Shown one piece after another: positions 33,773 to 42,164 of a DNA stretch of 64,000 bases. The number at the start of each line of letters is the position of its first letter. Positions within the stretch are counted from its first letter, which is position 1. The notes beneath the pieces are model-generated. The model was not told the origin of the DNA. It searched no databases and saw nothing but the letters and a program-made list of their open reading frames with translations. A program made the translations under genes and the position numbers. This DNA is from Bog-756 sp052143895 (GTDB taxonomy: Bacteria > Actinomycetota > Acidimicrobiia > Acidimicrobiales > RAAP-2), in assembly GCA_052143895.1 (NCBI GenBank), contig JBKQRT010000320.1:81034-145033 (forward strand). The letters run 5' to 3'.

Positions 33773-34288
33773 ATGAGCGGCGTCATGGGTGAGTCGGTTC
33801 GCCGGATCGTTCCTGAGCTCCTGACCGTGGACGCCTGGCGCCCCTTCGGGTGGGTTCCCGTGGCGGACACCGATCCGAGCGACGGGGACCAGCGGCTTGA
33901 GTTCGCCTGGAACGACGTCCATGTCAACCGCATCGGCCACCGGCGTGACGAGGTGCCCGAGGTCGACGGCGGCCTCCGGTGCGAGGTGCTCTACCGACAC
34001 CTGACCCACACCCAGGTCCTGATGCCGCTCGACGTCACAGCGGTGGTGACGGTGGCGCCGCCGACGGTGGCCATGACCGCGCCGGCCGACGTGGAGCAGG
34101 TGCGAGCGTTCGTCCTCGACCCCCTGGCGGCCGTCGTGCTGCACCGTGGGACGTGGCACTGGGGGCCCTTCCCGGTGGCGGCGGACTCGGTGACGCTCTT
34201 CAACGTCCAGGGGCTCCGGTACCTCGAGGACAACGACAGCGCCGACCTGACAGCACTGGGTACCCCGCTAGACGTACTCGTCGGCTGA
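33773..34288 (+). CDS. ureidoglycolate lyase (AllA)-like protein
   Basis: About 171 residues. The C-terminal part matches the AllA cupin-like fold: VEQVRAFVLDPLAAVVLHRG, TWHWGPFPVAADSVTLFNVQ. The N-terminal half, VPELLTVDAWRPFGWVPVAD and VLYRHLTHTQVLMPLD, is also as in that family. AllA splits ureidoglycolate to glyoxylate and urea, but no purine-catabolic genes are here, so another alpha-hydroxy acid substrate is likely. The start is uncertain: the frame is open from GTG 33716, while ATG 33773 and 33785 are alternatives. GGGAG at 33756-33760 slightly favours 33773. Confidence 0.7.
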   Translation: MSGVMGESVRRIVPELLTVDAWRPFGWVPVADTDPSDGDQRLEFAWNDVHVNRIGHRRDEVPEVDGGLRCEVLYRHLTHTQVLMPLDVTAVVTVAPPTVAMTAPADVEQVRAFVLDPLAAVVLHRGTWHWGPFPVAADSVTLFNVQGLRYLEDNDSADLTALGTPLDVLVG

Positions 34289-34390
34289 CGCGGGGCTCGG
34301 CGCCCCGGGGCTCCTCCCGTCGGGTCGGGCCCGGCACCCCGGGACCCGCGTACCGGTCCCCGGGCCGGGGGCATGCCAGCCAACTGGCTG

Positions 34391-34418
34391 TTGACATCGG
34401 TAGTGTCCGTGTCATAAG
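34391..34418 (+). promoter_or_regulatory. sigma70-like promoter of the ABC importer operon
   Basis: Perfect -35 TTGACA (34391-34396), 16-nt spacer, -10 CATAAG (34413-34418, or ATAAGA one base on). The predicted start near 34425 leaves about 78 nt of leader before the lipoprotein ATG at 34503. It is the clearest promoter in the window. Confidence 0.6.
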
Positions 34419-34502
34419 AACAGGCACAACGATTTGCCGACCATGGGGGGTTGCGTCCACGCGGCGCCGGCTCGGCAGGTCCTGAGCACAGAAAGCGTGA
34501 AC

Positions 34503-35852
34503 ATGGGGACACACCGGGGGAGCTGGGTGTTGCCAGCGGCAGTGGCGCTGGGGGTGGCGGTCGTCGCCGCCGGATGTTCATCAGGGGGCGGCTCGGCCAA
34601 CCCGACCACCACGACCACCGGGGCGTCGTCGACGACGACCGGCAGTGCGCCACCGTCGTCCGCACCGGGCGTGACTGCCACGCAGATCAACGTCGGCGCC
34701 ATCTCCTCGCGGACCGGACCACTGGCCGGGTACTTCGACGGCATCGGGCCCGGGATGATCGCCTACTTCGACATGATCAACGCCCAGGGCGGGGTCGACG
34801 GGCGCAAGTTGGTGCTGGCGTACAACCTCGACGACGGCGGCGAGCCCAGCCAGTTCACCCAGCTCACCCACACACTCATCGACCAGGACCACGCCTTCGC
34901 CGTCGGGGTGGCGTCGGCCTGGTTCACCCCCAACTACTTCGTGGCCACCAACACGCCGACATACGGCTACAACGTCTCGTCGAATTGGCAGACGGCCCCG
35001 AACCTCTTCGCAGCCGGCGGGTCGACCCAGATCTACTCCTCGGGTTTTCCGTCGATGGCCTACTTCATCAAGAAGACGAACTCCAAGTCCGCCGCCTTCA
35101 TCAGCTACGGGCCGGCCATCTCCTCGTCGTACGACGCCTGCAACTCCTACGCCAACGGCATGAAGGCCAACGGCTACAACGTCAGCTACGTCGACGTGGG
35201 TGCCCAGCTCGGTGGCAGCTACGCGTCCGACGTCCAGCGGATGCAGCAGGCGGGGTCTGACCTGGTCGTCTCGTGCATGCAGGCGTCTGACAACGTGACC
35301 CTGGCCCGCGACATCCAGCAGTACGGCCTCAAGATCAAGCAGCTGTGGCTCAACGGCTACGACCAGTCGCTCCTCAACCAGTACCAGAGCGTGATGCAGG
35401 GTGTGTACCTCAACAACACCGGCAGCGTCCCCTTCGAGGCCGCCGACACTGCCAAGTACGGGAACCTCTATGCGGGCATGCAGACCTACATCGCGGAGAT
35501 GAACAAGTACGAGCCGACGTTCACGTACAACGAGGTGTCCTTCCAGGGCTGGCAGTCGGCAGCTCTGCTGGCCGCCGGGATCAAGGCGGCCGGAACCAAC
35601 CTCACCCAGGCCAACGTGATCAACGCCACCAACCAGATCACGAACTTCACCGCCGACGGAGTGTCCGCCCCGGTCAACTGGAAGGTGTCCCACACCTCGG
35701 ACACGCTGCCCGCCTGCAACGCCTTCATCCAGGTGCAGGGGGACAAGTACGTCTCGGTGTTCGGCACGGGAAAGCAGGTCTTCATCTGCCTCGGGGCCAG
35801 CGTGAAGAACCCTGTGCCGGTGCCACCGCCACCTGGTACGCCCGGGGCATGA
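34503..35852 (+). CDS. branched-chain-type ABC importer substrate-binding lipoprotein
   Basis: 449-residue extracytoplasmic binding protein of the Leu/Ile/Val-binding (type I fold) family. The signal peptide ends in the lipobox VAAGC with C25 as the lipidated residue, followed by a Ser/Thr/Gly-rich linker to about residue 58. The mature part begins VTATQINVGAISSRTGPLAG, with INAQGGVDGRKLVLAYNLDD near 97 and a Tyr/Asn-rich ligand-binding half. In actinobacteria such proteins also bind non-amino-acid ligands. ATG 34503 gives the best signal peptide. It is first in the operon with the permease, two ATPases and a thiolase, so the ligand probably becomes an acyl-CoA. Confidence 0.9.
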   Translation: MGTHRGSWVLPAAVALGVAVVAAGCSSGGGSANPTTTTTGASSTTTGSAPPSSAPGVTATQINVGAISSRTGPLAGYFDGIGPGMIAYFDMINAQGGVDGRKLVLAYNLDDGGEPSQFTQLTHTLIDQDHAFAVGVASAWFTPNYFVATNTPTYGYNVSSNWQTAPNLFAAGGSTQIYSSGFPSMAYFIKKTNSKSAAFISYGPAISSSYDACNSYANGMKANGYNVSYVDVGAQLGGSYASDVQRMQQAGSDLVVSCMQASDNVTLARDIQQYGLKIKQLWLNGYDQSLLNQYQSVMQGVYLNNTGSVPFEAADTAKYGNLYAGMQTYIAEMNKYEPTFTYNEVSFQGWQSAALLAAGIKAAGTNLTQANVINATNQITNFTADGVSAPVNWKVSHTSDTLPACNAFIQVQGDKYVSVFGTGKQVFICLGASVKNPVPVPPPPGTPGA

Positions 35853-35893
35853 GCCTGGTTGCCGCCGGGGCCAGGTAGGGGCGAGGGGCGACG

Positions 35894-37951
35894 GTGGAGC
35901 ACTTCCTGGGTTTTGCCATCCCCGGAATTCCCTATGGGTGCACCTACGCCATCGTGGCGGTGGGACTCGTTCTCACGTACCAGGCCACCGGCGTCTTCAA
36001 CTTCGCCTACGGGGCCCAGGCCTACACCTCGGCGTTCCTCTTCACCCGCTTCGTGCAGAACCAGCACCTGCCGATCTGGCTGGCGTTCCTGCTGTCGGTG
36101 GTCGTGCTCGGTCCGGCCCTGGGTCTGGCGTTCGACCACTTTCTGTTCCGCAAGATCCCCAACACCAACACGACAGCCAAGCTGGTCACGGGGATCACCC
36201 TGTTCGTCGGCATCCCGTCGGTGCTGTCCGTCATCTTCGGCAACGCCAACCAGTACAACCCGCCGAGCATCTTGTTCAGCCCGGGCACGGTCTACTTCCG
36301 CGTGGCGGGAACCCCCATCAACGGGATCTACCTGACCACGGTGCTGACGACCGTCATCGTCTTGGCCGCCCTGGTGGCACTGATGCGGCTCACTAACCTG
36401 GGGCTCCAGATGCGCGGCGCGGTGGAGAGCCGTCGCCTCATCGAGCTGGACGGCGTCAACGCCGGCCGGGTGGTGGCGGTGGCCTGGGCCATCTCCGGGT
36501 TGATGGCCGGACTGGCCGGCGTGCTCCTGGCCCCGATCTACGGCCAGCTGCAGTTCAGTGACTACGCCGCCCTGATGGTGGCCGCCTTCGCCGCCGCCGC
36601 CTGGGCCGTGCTCCGGTCGATGCCGATCGCCGCACTGGTCGGCATCCTCATGGGCGTAGTCTCCACCGTGCTGGCCGGGTACCTGCCGGTCAGCAGCGTG
36701 TGGTCGTCGGCCACGCTGACCTCGCTCCCGTTCATCGTGCTCATGGCCGCGCTGCTCATCGTGCCGGGGCTGCGGTCGTTGGACCGCACCAAGGACCCGC
36801 TCTCCTCGGTCGACCCACCGACCCCACCGACCACGGCCACGCTCCGCGCCCCGCAGATCGACCGGGTGATACGGGTCCTGTGGTACGTGCTCCTCGGGGC
36901 CTTCATCGTCTCGATGCTCACCTGGATACCGACGTCCTGGGAGAACGTGTTCAACGCCGGCCTGGTCTTCGCCACCATCTTTCTGTCGATCACCCTCATC
37001 ACCGGGATGGGCGGACAGCTCTCGCTGGCCCAGGCCACCCTGGCCGGCGTCGGGGCCTTTACCGCCGCCCAGTTGGCCAACCACCTCGGCTTGAGCCTGC
37101 TGGTCGGCGGACTGGTCGGTGCGGTCGCCGCCGCCGTGGTGGCTGTTGTCCTGGCCTTCGCCTCGGTTCGGCTGCGGGGCCTGGGACTGGCCCTCATGAC
37201 CATCGCCGCCGCACTGTTCTTCGACAACACGGTGTTCCCGCAGCTGACCAGCGGCAACGGCCAGGGGCTCGACGTCAAGCCCCAGTGGGTGGGCCTCGGC
37301 ATCTTCAACCCGAACGGCCATGCGTTCTTCGTGCTGGCCATGCTCGTGCTGCTCGTCTGCATTGCCGGCGTGCTGCTGGTGCGCAAGGGGACGACCGGCC
37401 GGTTCCTCGGGGCAATGCGGGGCAGCGAGACGGCCGCCGCCGGCCTGGGCATCAACCTGACCTGGCAGCACGTGCTGGTGTTCGCCATGTCGGGGGTGGT
37501 GGCCGGCCTCGGTGGGACCCTCATGTCCATCCAGCAGCAGCAGGTCAATCCGGCCCTGTTCAACTACCAGATCTCCCTCGTCTTCGTGGTCGTTGTCGTG
37601 ACCACCGGGGTCAGCACGGTGGAGGGGGCGATCAACGCCGGCTTCGGGTTCGTGATCCTCCAGCAGCTCCTCACCTACGTCCCCGCCCGGTTCGGGGGCA
37701 ACAGCCTGGTCATCGTGTTCTTCGCCTTCGGCGCCCTGACCTACTCGGCCCACCCGGAGGGGATCCTCGAGTACCAGAAGCGGCGGTGGACCCTCCGGAT
37801 GGAGCGGTTGATCTTCCGCTCCGACGACACAGTGGGGATGCCACCCGGCGCCTACCTGGCCGGCGCCCTCGACCACGACGGAGCGGGCAACGGTGCGTTC
37901 GCTGCCCACCAGGCGGTCGAGCCGAGCCCGGCGGTGACCGACCATGGCTGA
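35894..37951 (+). CDS. fused LivH-LivM-type ABC permease
   Basis: 685 residues that join the two permeases of a branched-chain-type ABC importer in one chain. The first half (1-295) is LivH-like: IPYGCTYAIVAVGLVLTYQA, ATGVFNFAYGAQA, and the ATPase-contact loop with LQMRGAVESRRLIELDGVNA near 175. A hydrophilic linker follows near 300-325 (RTKDPLSSVDPPTPPTT). The second half is LivM-like: SITLITGMGGQLSLAQATLA near 370, TTGRFLGAMRGSETAAAGLG near 505. About 16 membrane helices are expected. GTG 35894 lies 41 nt after the lipoprotein stop behind GAGGGGCGA. The 3' end overlaps the first ATPase gene by 8 nt. Confidence 0.9.
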   Translation: MEHFLGFAIPGIPYGCTYAIVAVGLVLTYQATGVFNFAYGAQAYTSAFLFTRFVQNQHLPIWLAFLLSVVVLGPALGLAFDHFLFRKIPNTNTTAKLVTGITLFVGIPSVLSVIFGNANQYNPPSILFSPGTVYFRVAGTPINGIYLTTVLTTVIVLAALVALMRLTNLGLQMRGAVESRRLIELDGVNAGRVVAVAWAISGLMAGLAGVLLAPIYGQLQFSDYAALMVAAFAAAAWAVLRSMPIAALVGILMGVVSTVLAGYLPVSSVWSSATLTSLPFIVLMAALLIVPGLRSLDRTKDPLSSVDPPTPPTTATLRAPQIDRVIRVLWYVLLGAFIVSMLTWIPTSWENVFNAGLVFATIFLSITLITGMGGQLSLAQATLAGVGAFTAAQLANHLGLSLLVGGLVGAVAAAVVAVVLAFASVRLRGLGLALMTIAAALFFDNTVFPQLTSGNGQGLDVKPQWVGLGIFNPNGHAFFVLAMLVLLVCIAGVLLVRKGTTGRFLGAMRGSETAAAGLGINLTWQHVLVFAMSGVVAGLGGTLMSIQQQQVNPALFNYQISLVFVVVVVTTGVSTVEGAINAGFGFVILQQLLTYVPARFGGNSLVIVFFAFGALTYSAHPEGILEYQKRRWTLRMERLIFRSDDTVGMPPGAYLAGALDHDGAGNGAFAAHQAVEPSPAVTDHG

Positions 37952-38714
37952 GGACGACCCGCTGCTCCAGGTGTCCGGCGTCTCCAAGACGTTCGGGGGG
38001 ATCGCCGCGGTGAGCGGCGTGAACCTCGTCGTCCGACGGGGGGAGAGCGTCGGCCTGGTCGGCCCTAACGGGGCCGGCAAGACCACACTGTTCAACTGCA
38101 TCTGCGGGCAGCTCCGACCCGAGCGGGGGAGCGTCGAGCTCGACGGGAGAGAGCTGCTGGGCCTCCCCACCTTCAAGCGTGCCCGCCTGGGCATCGGCCG
38201 GACCTACCAGCGCGTCGAGATCTTCCCGGACATGACGGTGCAGGACCACCTGGTGGTCGCCGTGCGGGCGCGGGAGCGCCAGGGCCGTCTGTGGAAGGAC
38301 CTCTGCAATCTGAGCGCGCCCACCCCGGCCGAGAAGGAGCGGGTGGCGGTGGTCCTCGCGCTGGTCGGGATCGAGGACCGGGCCAACGCCCCGGTGTCCA
38401 CGCTGGGGCTGGGATCGTGCCGCCTTGTCGAGCTGGCGCGGGCGTTGGTGGCCGAGCCCGTCCTGCTGCTGGCCGACGAGCCCTCGTCCGGGCTGGACAT
38501 CCACGAGACGCACGAGCTGGCCCAGGTGCTGCTGATGCTCCAACGCGAGCGGGGGATGGCCATACTCCTCGTCGAGCACGATCTGGGGATGGTGGGTGAG
38601 GTCGTCGACCGCACCATCGTGATGAACCTGGGTTCCGTCATCGCCGAGGGCCCCTTCGACGACGTAATGGGCGACCCCGCCGTCCGCCAGGCCTATCTGG
38701 GACTGAGCGCGTGA
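37944..38714 (+). CDS. livG: branched-chain-type ABC importer ATPase (LivG-like)
   Basis: 256-residue ATP-binding subunit that powers the importer at 34503-37951. Walker A is GPNGAGKTT at 40-48, the Q-loop region RTYQRVEIFPDMTV near 93, a degenerate signature TLGLGSCRLVELARAL near 153 as in other LivG proteins, Walker B LLLADEPSSGL near 172 and the switch His in LLVEHDLGMV near 206. The C-terminus IAEGPFDDVMGDPAVRQAYLG is diagnostic of LivG. ATG 37944 overlaps the permease by 8 nt and its own stop overlaps the LivF start as GTGA. Confidence 0.93.
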   Translation: MAEDDPLLQVSGVSKTFGGIAAVSGVNLVVRRGESVGLVGPNGAGKTTLFNCICGQLRPERGSVELDGRELLGLPTFKRARLGIGRTYQRVEIFPDMTVQDHLVVAVRARERQGRLWKDLCNLSAPTPAEKERVAVVLALVGIEDRANAPVSTLGLGSCRLVELARALVAEPVLLLADEPSSGLDIHETHELAQVLLMLQRERGMAILLVEHDLGMVGEVVDRTIVMNLGSVIAEGPFDDVMGDPAVRQAYLGLSA

Positions 38715-39646
38715 GTGTCACCGCCGACCGCCCGGCGCCCGGGGACACGGGCGCCACCGGGCCGGCCCCGGGCGTGGGTGGACCACCGGCGCTGGAGGTC
38801 GTCGGCGTCAGCGCGAGTTACGGCCCCTACCGTGCCCTGTTCGGCGTCACCTTCGACGTTCCCGGCGGGGGGATCACCGCCCTCATCGGCTCCAACGGTG
38901 CCGGCAAGTCGACTGTCGCCCGGGTGGTGACCGGGCTGCTGGCCAGCTCACAGGGGACCATCCGCCTGAACGGCACCGACGTGACCGGCTGGCCCGCCTA
39001 CAAGATCGCCCGGGCCGGCTCGGCCCACGTCCCCGAGGGAAGGGGCGTCTTCGCCAACCTCACCGTCGAGGAGAACCTCAAGCTGGCGTTCCGCCAGCGG
39101 GGAGGCCGGCGCGGGGTCGCCGACTCGCTGGTCCAGGCATACGCCGCCTTCCCCGTGCTCGGCAGCCGCCGCAAACAGCACGGTGGAACCCTGTCGGGCG
39201 GGGAGCAGCGCATCCTGTCCTTGGCCAAGGTGCTGATCGTCCCGCCCAGCCTGCTGGTGGCCGACGAGATCTCCCTGGGGTTGGCGCCGGTGATGATCGA
39301 CGCCGTCTACGACGGGCTGCGCCAGATCAATCGGGCCGGCACCGCCCTGCTCATCGTCGAGCAGCAGGTGGACCGCGTCCTCGAGCTGGCGGAGACGGCC
39401 GTGGTCCTCGAGCACGGGTCGGTGGCCTACGCCGGCTCGACGGACGGTGCGCTCGACGCCGTCGAGCTCGTCCTGGCCTCGCGCGGCGAGCGGGCGGCGG
39501 TGGACGCCCTCCGTGGGGCGGACAGGCCGGGAGGCGGCCGGACGGGTAACGTGGCCCGCCGGCCGCGCCACTGGCGCCTGGGACGGACCGGGCGGCATGC
39601 CGGACGGCAACCCGACGAGTCAGCGGAACGAGAGGAACCGTCGTGA
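38711..39646 (+). CDS. livF: branched-chain-type ABC importer ATPase (LivF-like) with C-terminal extension
   Basis: 311 residues, some 70 longer than usual. The core has Walker A IGSNGAGKST at 59-68, HVPEGRGVFANLTVEENL near 105 (LivF-specific), signature LSGGEQRIL near 157, Walker B LLVADEISLGLAP near 173 and IVEQQVDRVLELA near 210. Both ends are extended by low-complexity sequence, a Gly/Pro-rich head and an Arg/Gly-rich tail after about residue 265, which may be an annotation effect of high GC or real. GTG start in a GTGA overlap with livG, and GTGA overlap with the following thiolase. Confidence 0.92.
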   Translation: MSVTADRPAPGDTGATGPAPGVGGPPALEVVGVSASYGPYRALFGVTFDVPGGGITALIGSNGAGKSTVARVVTGLLASSQGTIRLNGTDVTGWPAYKIARAGSAHVPEGRGVFANLTVEENLKLAFRQRGGRRGVADSLVQAYAAFPVLGSRRKQHGGTLSGGEQRILSLAKVLIVPPSLLVADEISLGLAPVMIDAVYDGLRQINRAGTALLIVEQQVDRVLELAETAVVLEHGSVAYAGSTDGALDAVELVLASRGERAAVDALRGADRPGGGRTGNVARRPRHWRLGRTGRHAGRQPDESAEREEPS

Positions 39647-40836
39647 GCGAGCAGGTCCGAGATGCAGTCGTCGTCGACGTGGTGCGCACCACCCTGGGCA
39701 AGCGGGGTGGTGCGCTGGCCTTCTGGCATCCGGCCGACCTCCTGGGGTTCGCTCTGGCGTCGCTGATGGAACGCACCGGGATCGAACCGGGGCGCATCGA
39801 CGACGTCATCGGTGGGTGCGTGACCCAGGTGGGGGAGCAGAGCACCAACGTGACCCGTAACGCCTGGGTCGCCGCCGGTCTGCCCCAGCACGTCCCGGCC
39901 ACCACCGTCGACCGGCAGTGCGGATCGTCACAGCAGGCAATGCACTTCGCCGCCGCCGGGGTCAAGGCCGGCCACTACGACCTGGTGGTGGCCTGCGGGG
40001 TGGAGACGATGAGCCGGGTGCCGCTGGCGTCCAACGCCCGGGGCGGGATCGGGCCGTTCCCGCCGTCCTTCCTGGACCAGATCGACGGACGGCTCTGGGC
40101 CCAGTTCCGGGTGGCCCAGGTGCTGGCCGACCGCTGGGACATCAGCCGGGAGGAGATGGACGAGTACTCCCTCGAGAGCCACCGCCGGGCGGCGGCGGCC
40201 TGGGACTCGGGCGCCTTCGAGCGCGAGGCGCTGGCGGTACCGCTCAAGGCGGAGGACGGCTCGCTGACCGGCGAGCACCTCCGGAACGACGAGGGGATCC
40301 GGCGCACCGGTTCGATGGAGTCCCTGGCCGGCCTGGCACCGGCCCAGTCGTGGGAGCCGGACACGGCGCCGGACATCACCGCCGGCAATTCGTCCCAGAT
40401 GACCGACGGGGCCGCGGCCATGCTCCTCGCCGACCGGTCGGTCGCCGAGGAGCTGGGCCTGCCGGTCCGGGCCCGGTTCGCCCATGCCACGGTGGCGGCC
40501 GACGACGCCGCCATCGTGCTCTCGGCCCCGGTGCCCGCCACCGAGCGGCTCCTCGAGCGGTCGGGCATGAAGATCGAGCAGTTCGACGCCATCGAGTGCA
40601 ACGAGGCCTTCGCCGCCATCCCCCTCATGTGGAACCGTGCCTTCCGCGCCGATCCCGAGCGGCTCAACCCGTGCGGGGGGGCCGTCGCCATAGGCCATCC
40701 CCTCGGTGCGAGCGGCGTCCGGCTGGCGGCCACGCTGCTCAACCGGTTGGAGGCCACCGGCGGCCGGTACGGGTTCCAGACCATGTGCGAGGGTGGCGGG
40801 CAGGCCAACGCCACCGTGATCGAGCGCCTGGCCTGA
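39643..40836 (+). CDS. thiolase (acetyl-CoA acetyltransferase family)
   Basis: 397-residue Claisen-type thiolase that cleaves 3-ketoacyl-CoA with CoA. All catalytic elements are present: nucleophile C93 in DRQCGSS, NEAFA near 323, GHPLGASG near 350 and the second Cys in CEGGGQANA near 383. The loop ETMSRVPLASNARGG resembles FadA5/FadA6-type thiolases of steroid degradation. GTG 39643 overlaps the livF stop as GTGA, which is strong evidence that the imported compound is broken down by beta-oxidation. It ends 9 nt before a convergent gene. Confidence 0.93.
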   Translation: MSEQVRDAVVVDVVRTTLGKRGGALAFWHPADLLGFALASLMERTGIEPGRIDDVIGGCVTQVGEQSTNVTRNAWVAAGLPQHVPATTVDRQCGSSQQAMHFAAAGVKAGHYDLVVACGVETMSRVPLASNARGGIGPFPPSFLDQIDGRLWAQFRVAQVLADRWDISREEMDEYSLESHRRAAAAWDSGAFEREALAVPLKAEDGSLTGEHLRNDEGIRRTGSMESLAGLAPAQSWEPDTAPDITAGNSSQMTDGAAAMLLADRSVAEELGLPVRARFAHATVAADDAAIVLSAPVPATERLLERSGMKIEQFDAIECNEAFAAIPLMWNRAFRADPERLNPCGGAVAIGHPLGASGVRLAATLLNRLEATGGRYGFQTMCEGGGQANATVIERLA

Positions 40837-40845
40837 ACGTCCCGC

Positions 40846-41328
40846 TCACGACGGCCCGGCGGCCAGTCGGACGGCCACGGCGGCCGCCTCGGTCGGGTCC
40901 GCCATCGGCACGATGCCGGTGTCGGCGGCACCGTCCGGTCGGGTGAGCACCCAGGTGCCCAGCCCGAGGACGGGCGTGCCGGCCCGCAGAGCCAGGGCGG
41001 TTTCCGACAGTGTCCCGTACCCACCGCCCACGGCGACGACCACCGAGGCGGCACCCACCACCAGCGAGTTGCGGACCTCGCCCAGCCCGGTGGCGACGAC
41101 CACGTCGACCCACGGGTTGGCCGCCGACGGATCCCGCCCCGGCAGGAGACCCACGGTCAACCCGCCGGCAGACTTGGCGCCGCGGCAGGCGGCTGCCATC
41201 ACCCCGCCGAGACCACCGCAGACGACGATGGCCCCGGCCGCGGCGAGGGCGGCACCCACCGCCTCGGCCGCTGCTGCCTCCGGAGGGGTCGCGTCGGATG
41301 CCCCGATGACGGCGATCTGGGTGCGCAC
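40846..41328 (-). CDS. TIGR00725/LOG-like nucleotide-binding protein
   Basis: 160-residue Rossmann-like protein of the SLOG/TIGR00725 group. Visible are IAVIGASDATPPEAAAAEAV at the start, VVCGGLGGVMAAACRGA near 37, GLTVGLLPGRDPSAANPWVD near 58 and VAVGGGYGTLSETALAL near 100. These are nucleotide-binding loops like those of cytokinin-activating LOG proteins, but the LOG catalytic PGGxGTxxE is altered to GGGYGTLSE and function is unknown. GTG start. It lies just downstream of an SDR gene (14-nt gap) on the same strand and is likely part of that operon. Confidence 0.78.
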   Translation of the reverse strand: MRTQIAVIGASDATPPEAAAAEAVGAALAAAGAIVVCGGLGGVMAAACRGAKSAGGLTVGLLPGRDPSAANPWVDVVVATGLGEVRNSLVVGAASVVVAVGGGYGTLSETALALRAGTPVLGLGTWVLTRPDGAADTGIVPMADPTEAAAVAVRLAAGPS

Positions 41329-41342
41329 GCCGGCCCGGGCGG

Positions 41343-42164
41343 TCAGCCGTCCGTGCCCCGGTCGGCCCGTGCCCGCAGGTAGGCGGCGGTGCCGGCCAGG
41401 AAGCCGTCGACATTCTTGGCCTTGTGGCTCGCGAACTCGGCGAAGTACCCGGGCACGTACACCGACAGTGCCTGGCGGGCGATCCCGTCCATGATGGTCC
41501 GGACGGCCTCGTCCACCGGGATGGCCTCGACGTCGGCGGTGAACGGGTCGTTGTCAGGGAGGGTGAACAGCTCGGTGTCGACCACCCCCGGGTAGACGAC
41601 GGTGACCTTGATCCCGGTGTCCCACAGGTCGACGGCCATGGCCTCGGAGAACACGGCGAGCGCCGCCTTGGAGGCGTCGTAGGCGGCCTCGCCTGGTGAG
41701 CTCAACGGGGCGGCCACCGAGGACACGCTCACGACGTGGCCCGAGCCCCGGTCCAGCATCTGCGGGAGGAGCGCCAACGTGAGGCGCACCGGTGACAGGT
41801 AGTTGATGGCCATCACCGACGCCACCGTGTCCGGGTCGAGGCGGGTCACGTGCCGGCGTTTGGGGATGCCGGCGTTGTTGACCAGGATGTCGACGCCACC
41901 GAAGACGGCGACGGCGTCGGCGGCCAGTCGGTCGACGGCGGCGTCGTCGGTGAGGTCGACCGCCCACATGGCCGAACCGGGGGCGTGGGCCCGGCACCGG
42001 TCGAGCACCTCGGTCAGCCGGTCCCGCCGGCGGGCGGCGATCCCCACCGTGGCCCCGGCGGCGGCGAAGGCCTCGGCCAGCCCGGCGCCGATACCCGACG
42101 ACCCGCCGGTGATCAGCACCCGGGCGCCGTCGAAGGAACCCGGCGCCGTCACCGGTTCCTCCAT
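41343..42164 (-). CDS. SDR family oxidoreductase
   Basis: 273-residue short-chain dehydrogenase with TGGSSGIG near 20-27, AARRRDRLTEV near 47, NNAGIPKRRHVTRLD near 100, VSVSSVAAPLSSPGEAAYDASKAAL-type active site with catalytic YDASK near 168, then YPGVVDTELFTLPDNDPF. The long C-terminal tail (MDGIARQALSVYVPGYFAEF) is like that of the SDR at 57901, so the two are paralogues. ATG 42164 overlaps the enoyl-CoA hydratase stop by 16 nt. It probably oxidises the hydroxyl made by that hydratase. Confidence 0.87.
   Translation of the reverse strand: MEEPVTAPGSFDGARVLITGGSSGIGAGLAEAFAAAGATVGIAARRRDRLTEVLDRCRAHAPGSAMWAVDLTDDAAVDRLAADAVAVFGGVDILVNNAGIPKRRHVTRLDPDTVASVMAINYLSPVRLTLALLPQMLDRGSGHVVSVSSVAAPLSSPGEAAYDASKAALAVFSEAMAVDLWDTGIKVTVVYPGVVDTELFTLPDNDPFTADVEAIPVDEAVRTIMDGIARQALSVYVPGYFAEFASHKAKNVDGFLAGTAAYLRARADRGTDG

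Noticed and set aside
35486..38194. 902-codon minus-strand frame rich in His, Gln and Glu
   Set aside because: Antisense shadow of the fused permease gene, with no domain-like sequence. The plus strand has clear LivH/LivM motifs.
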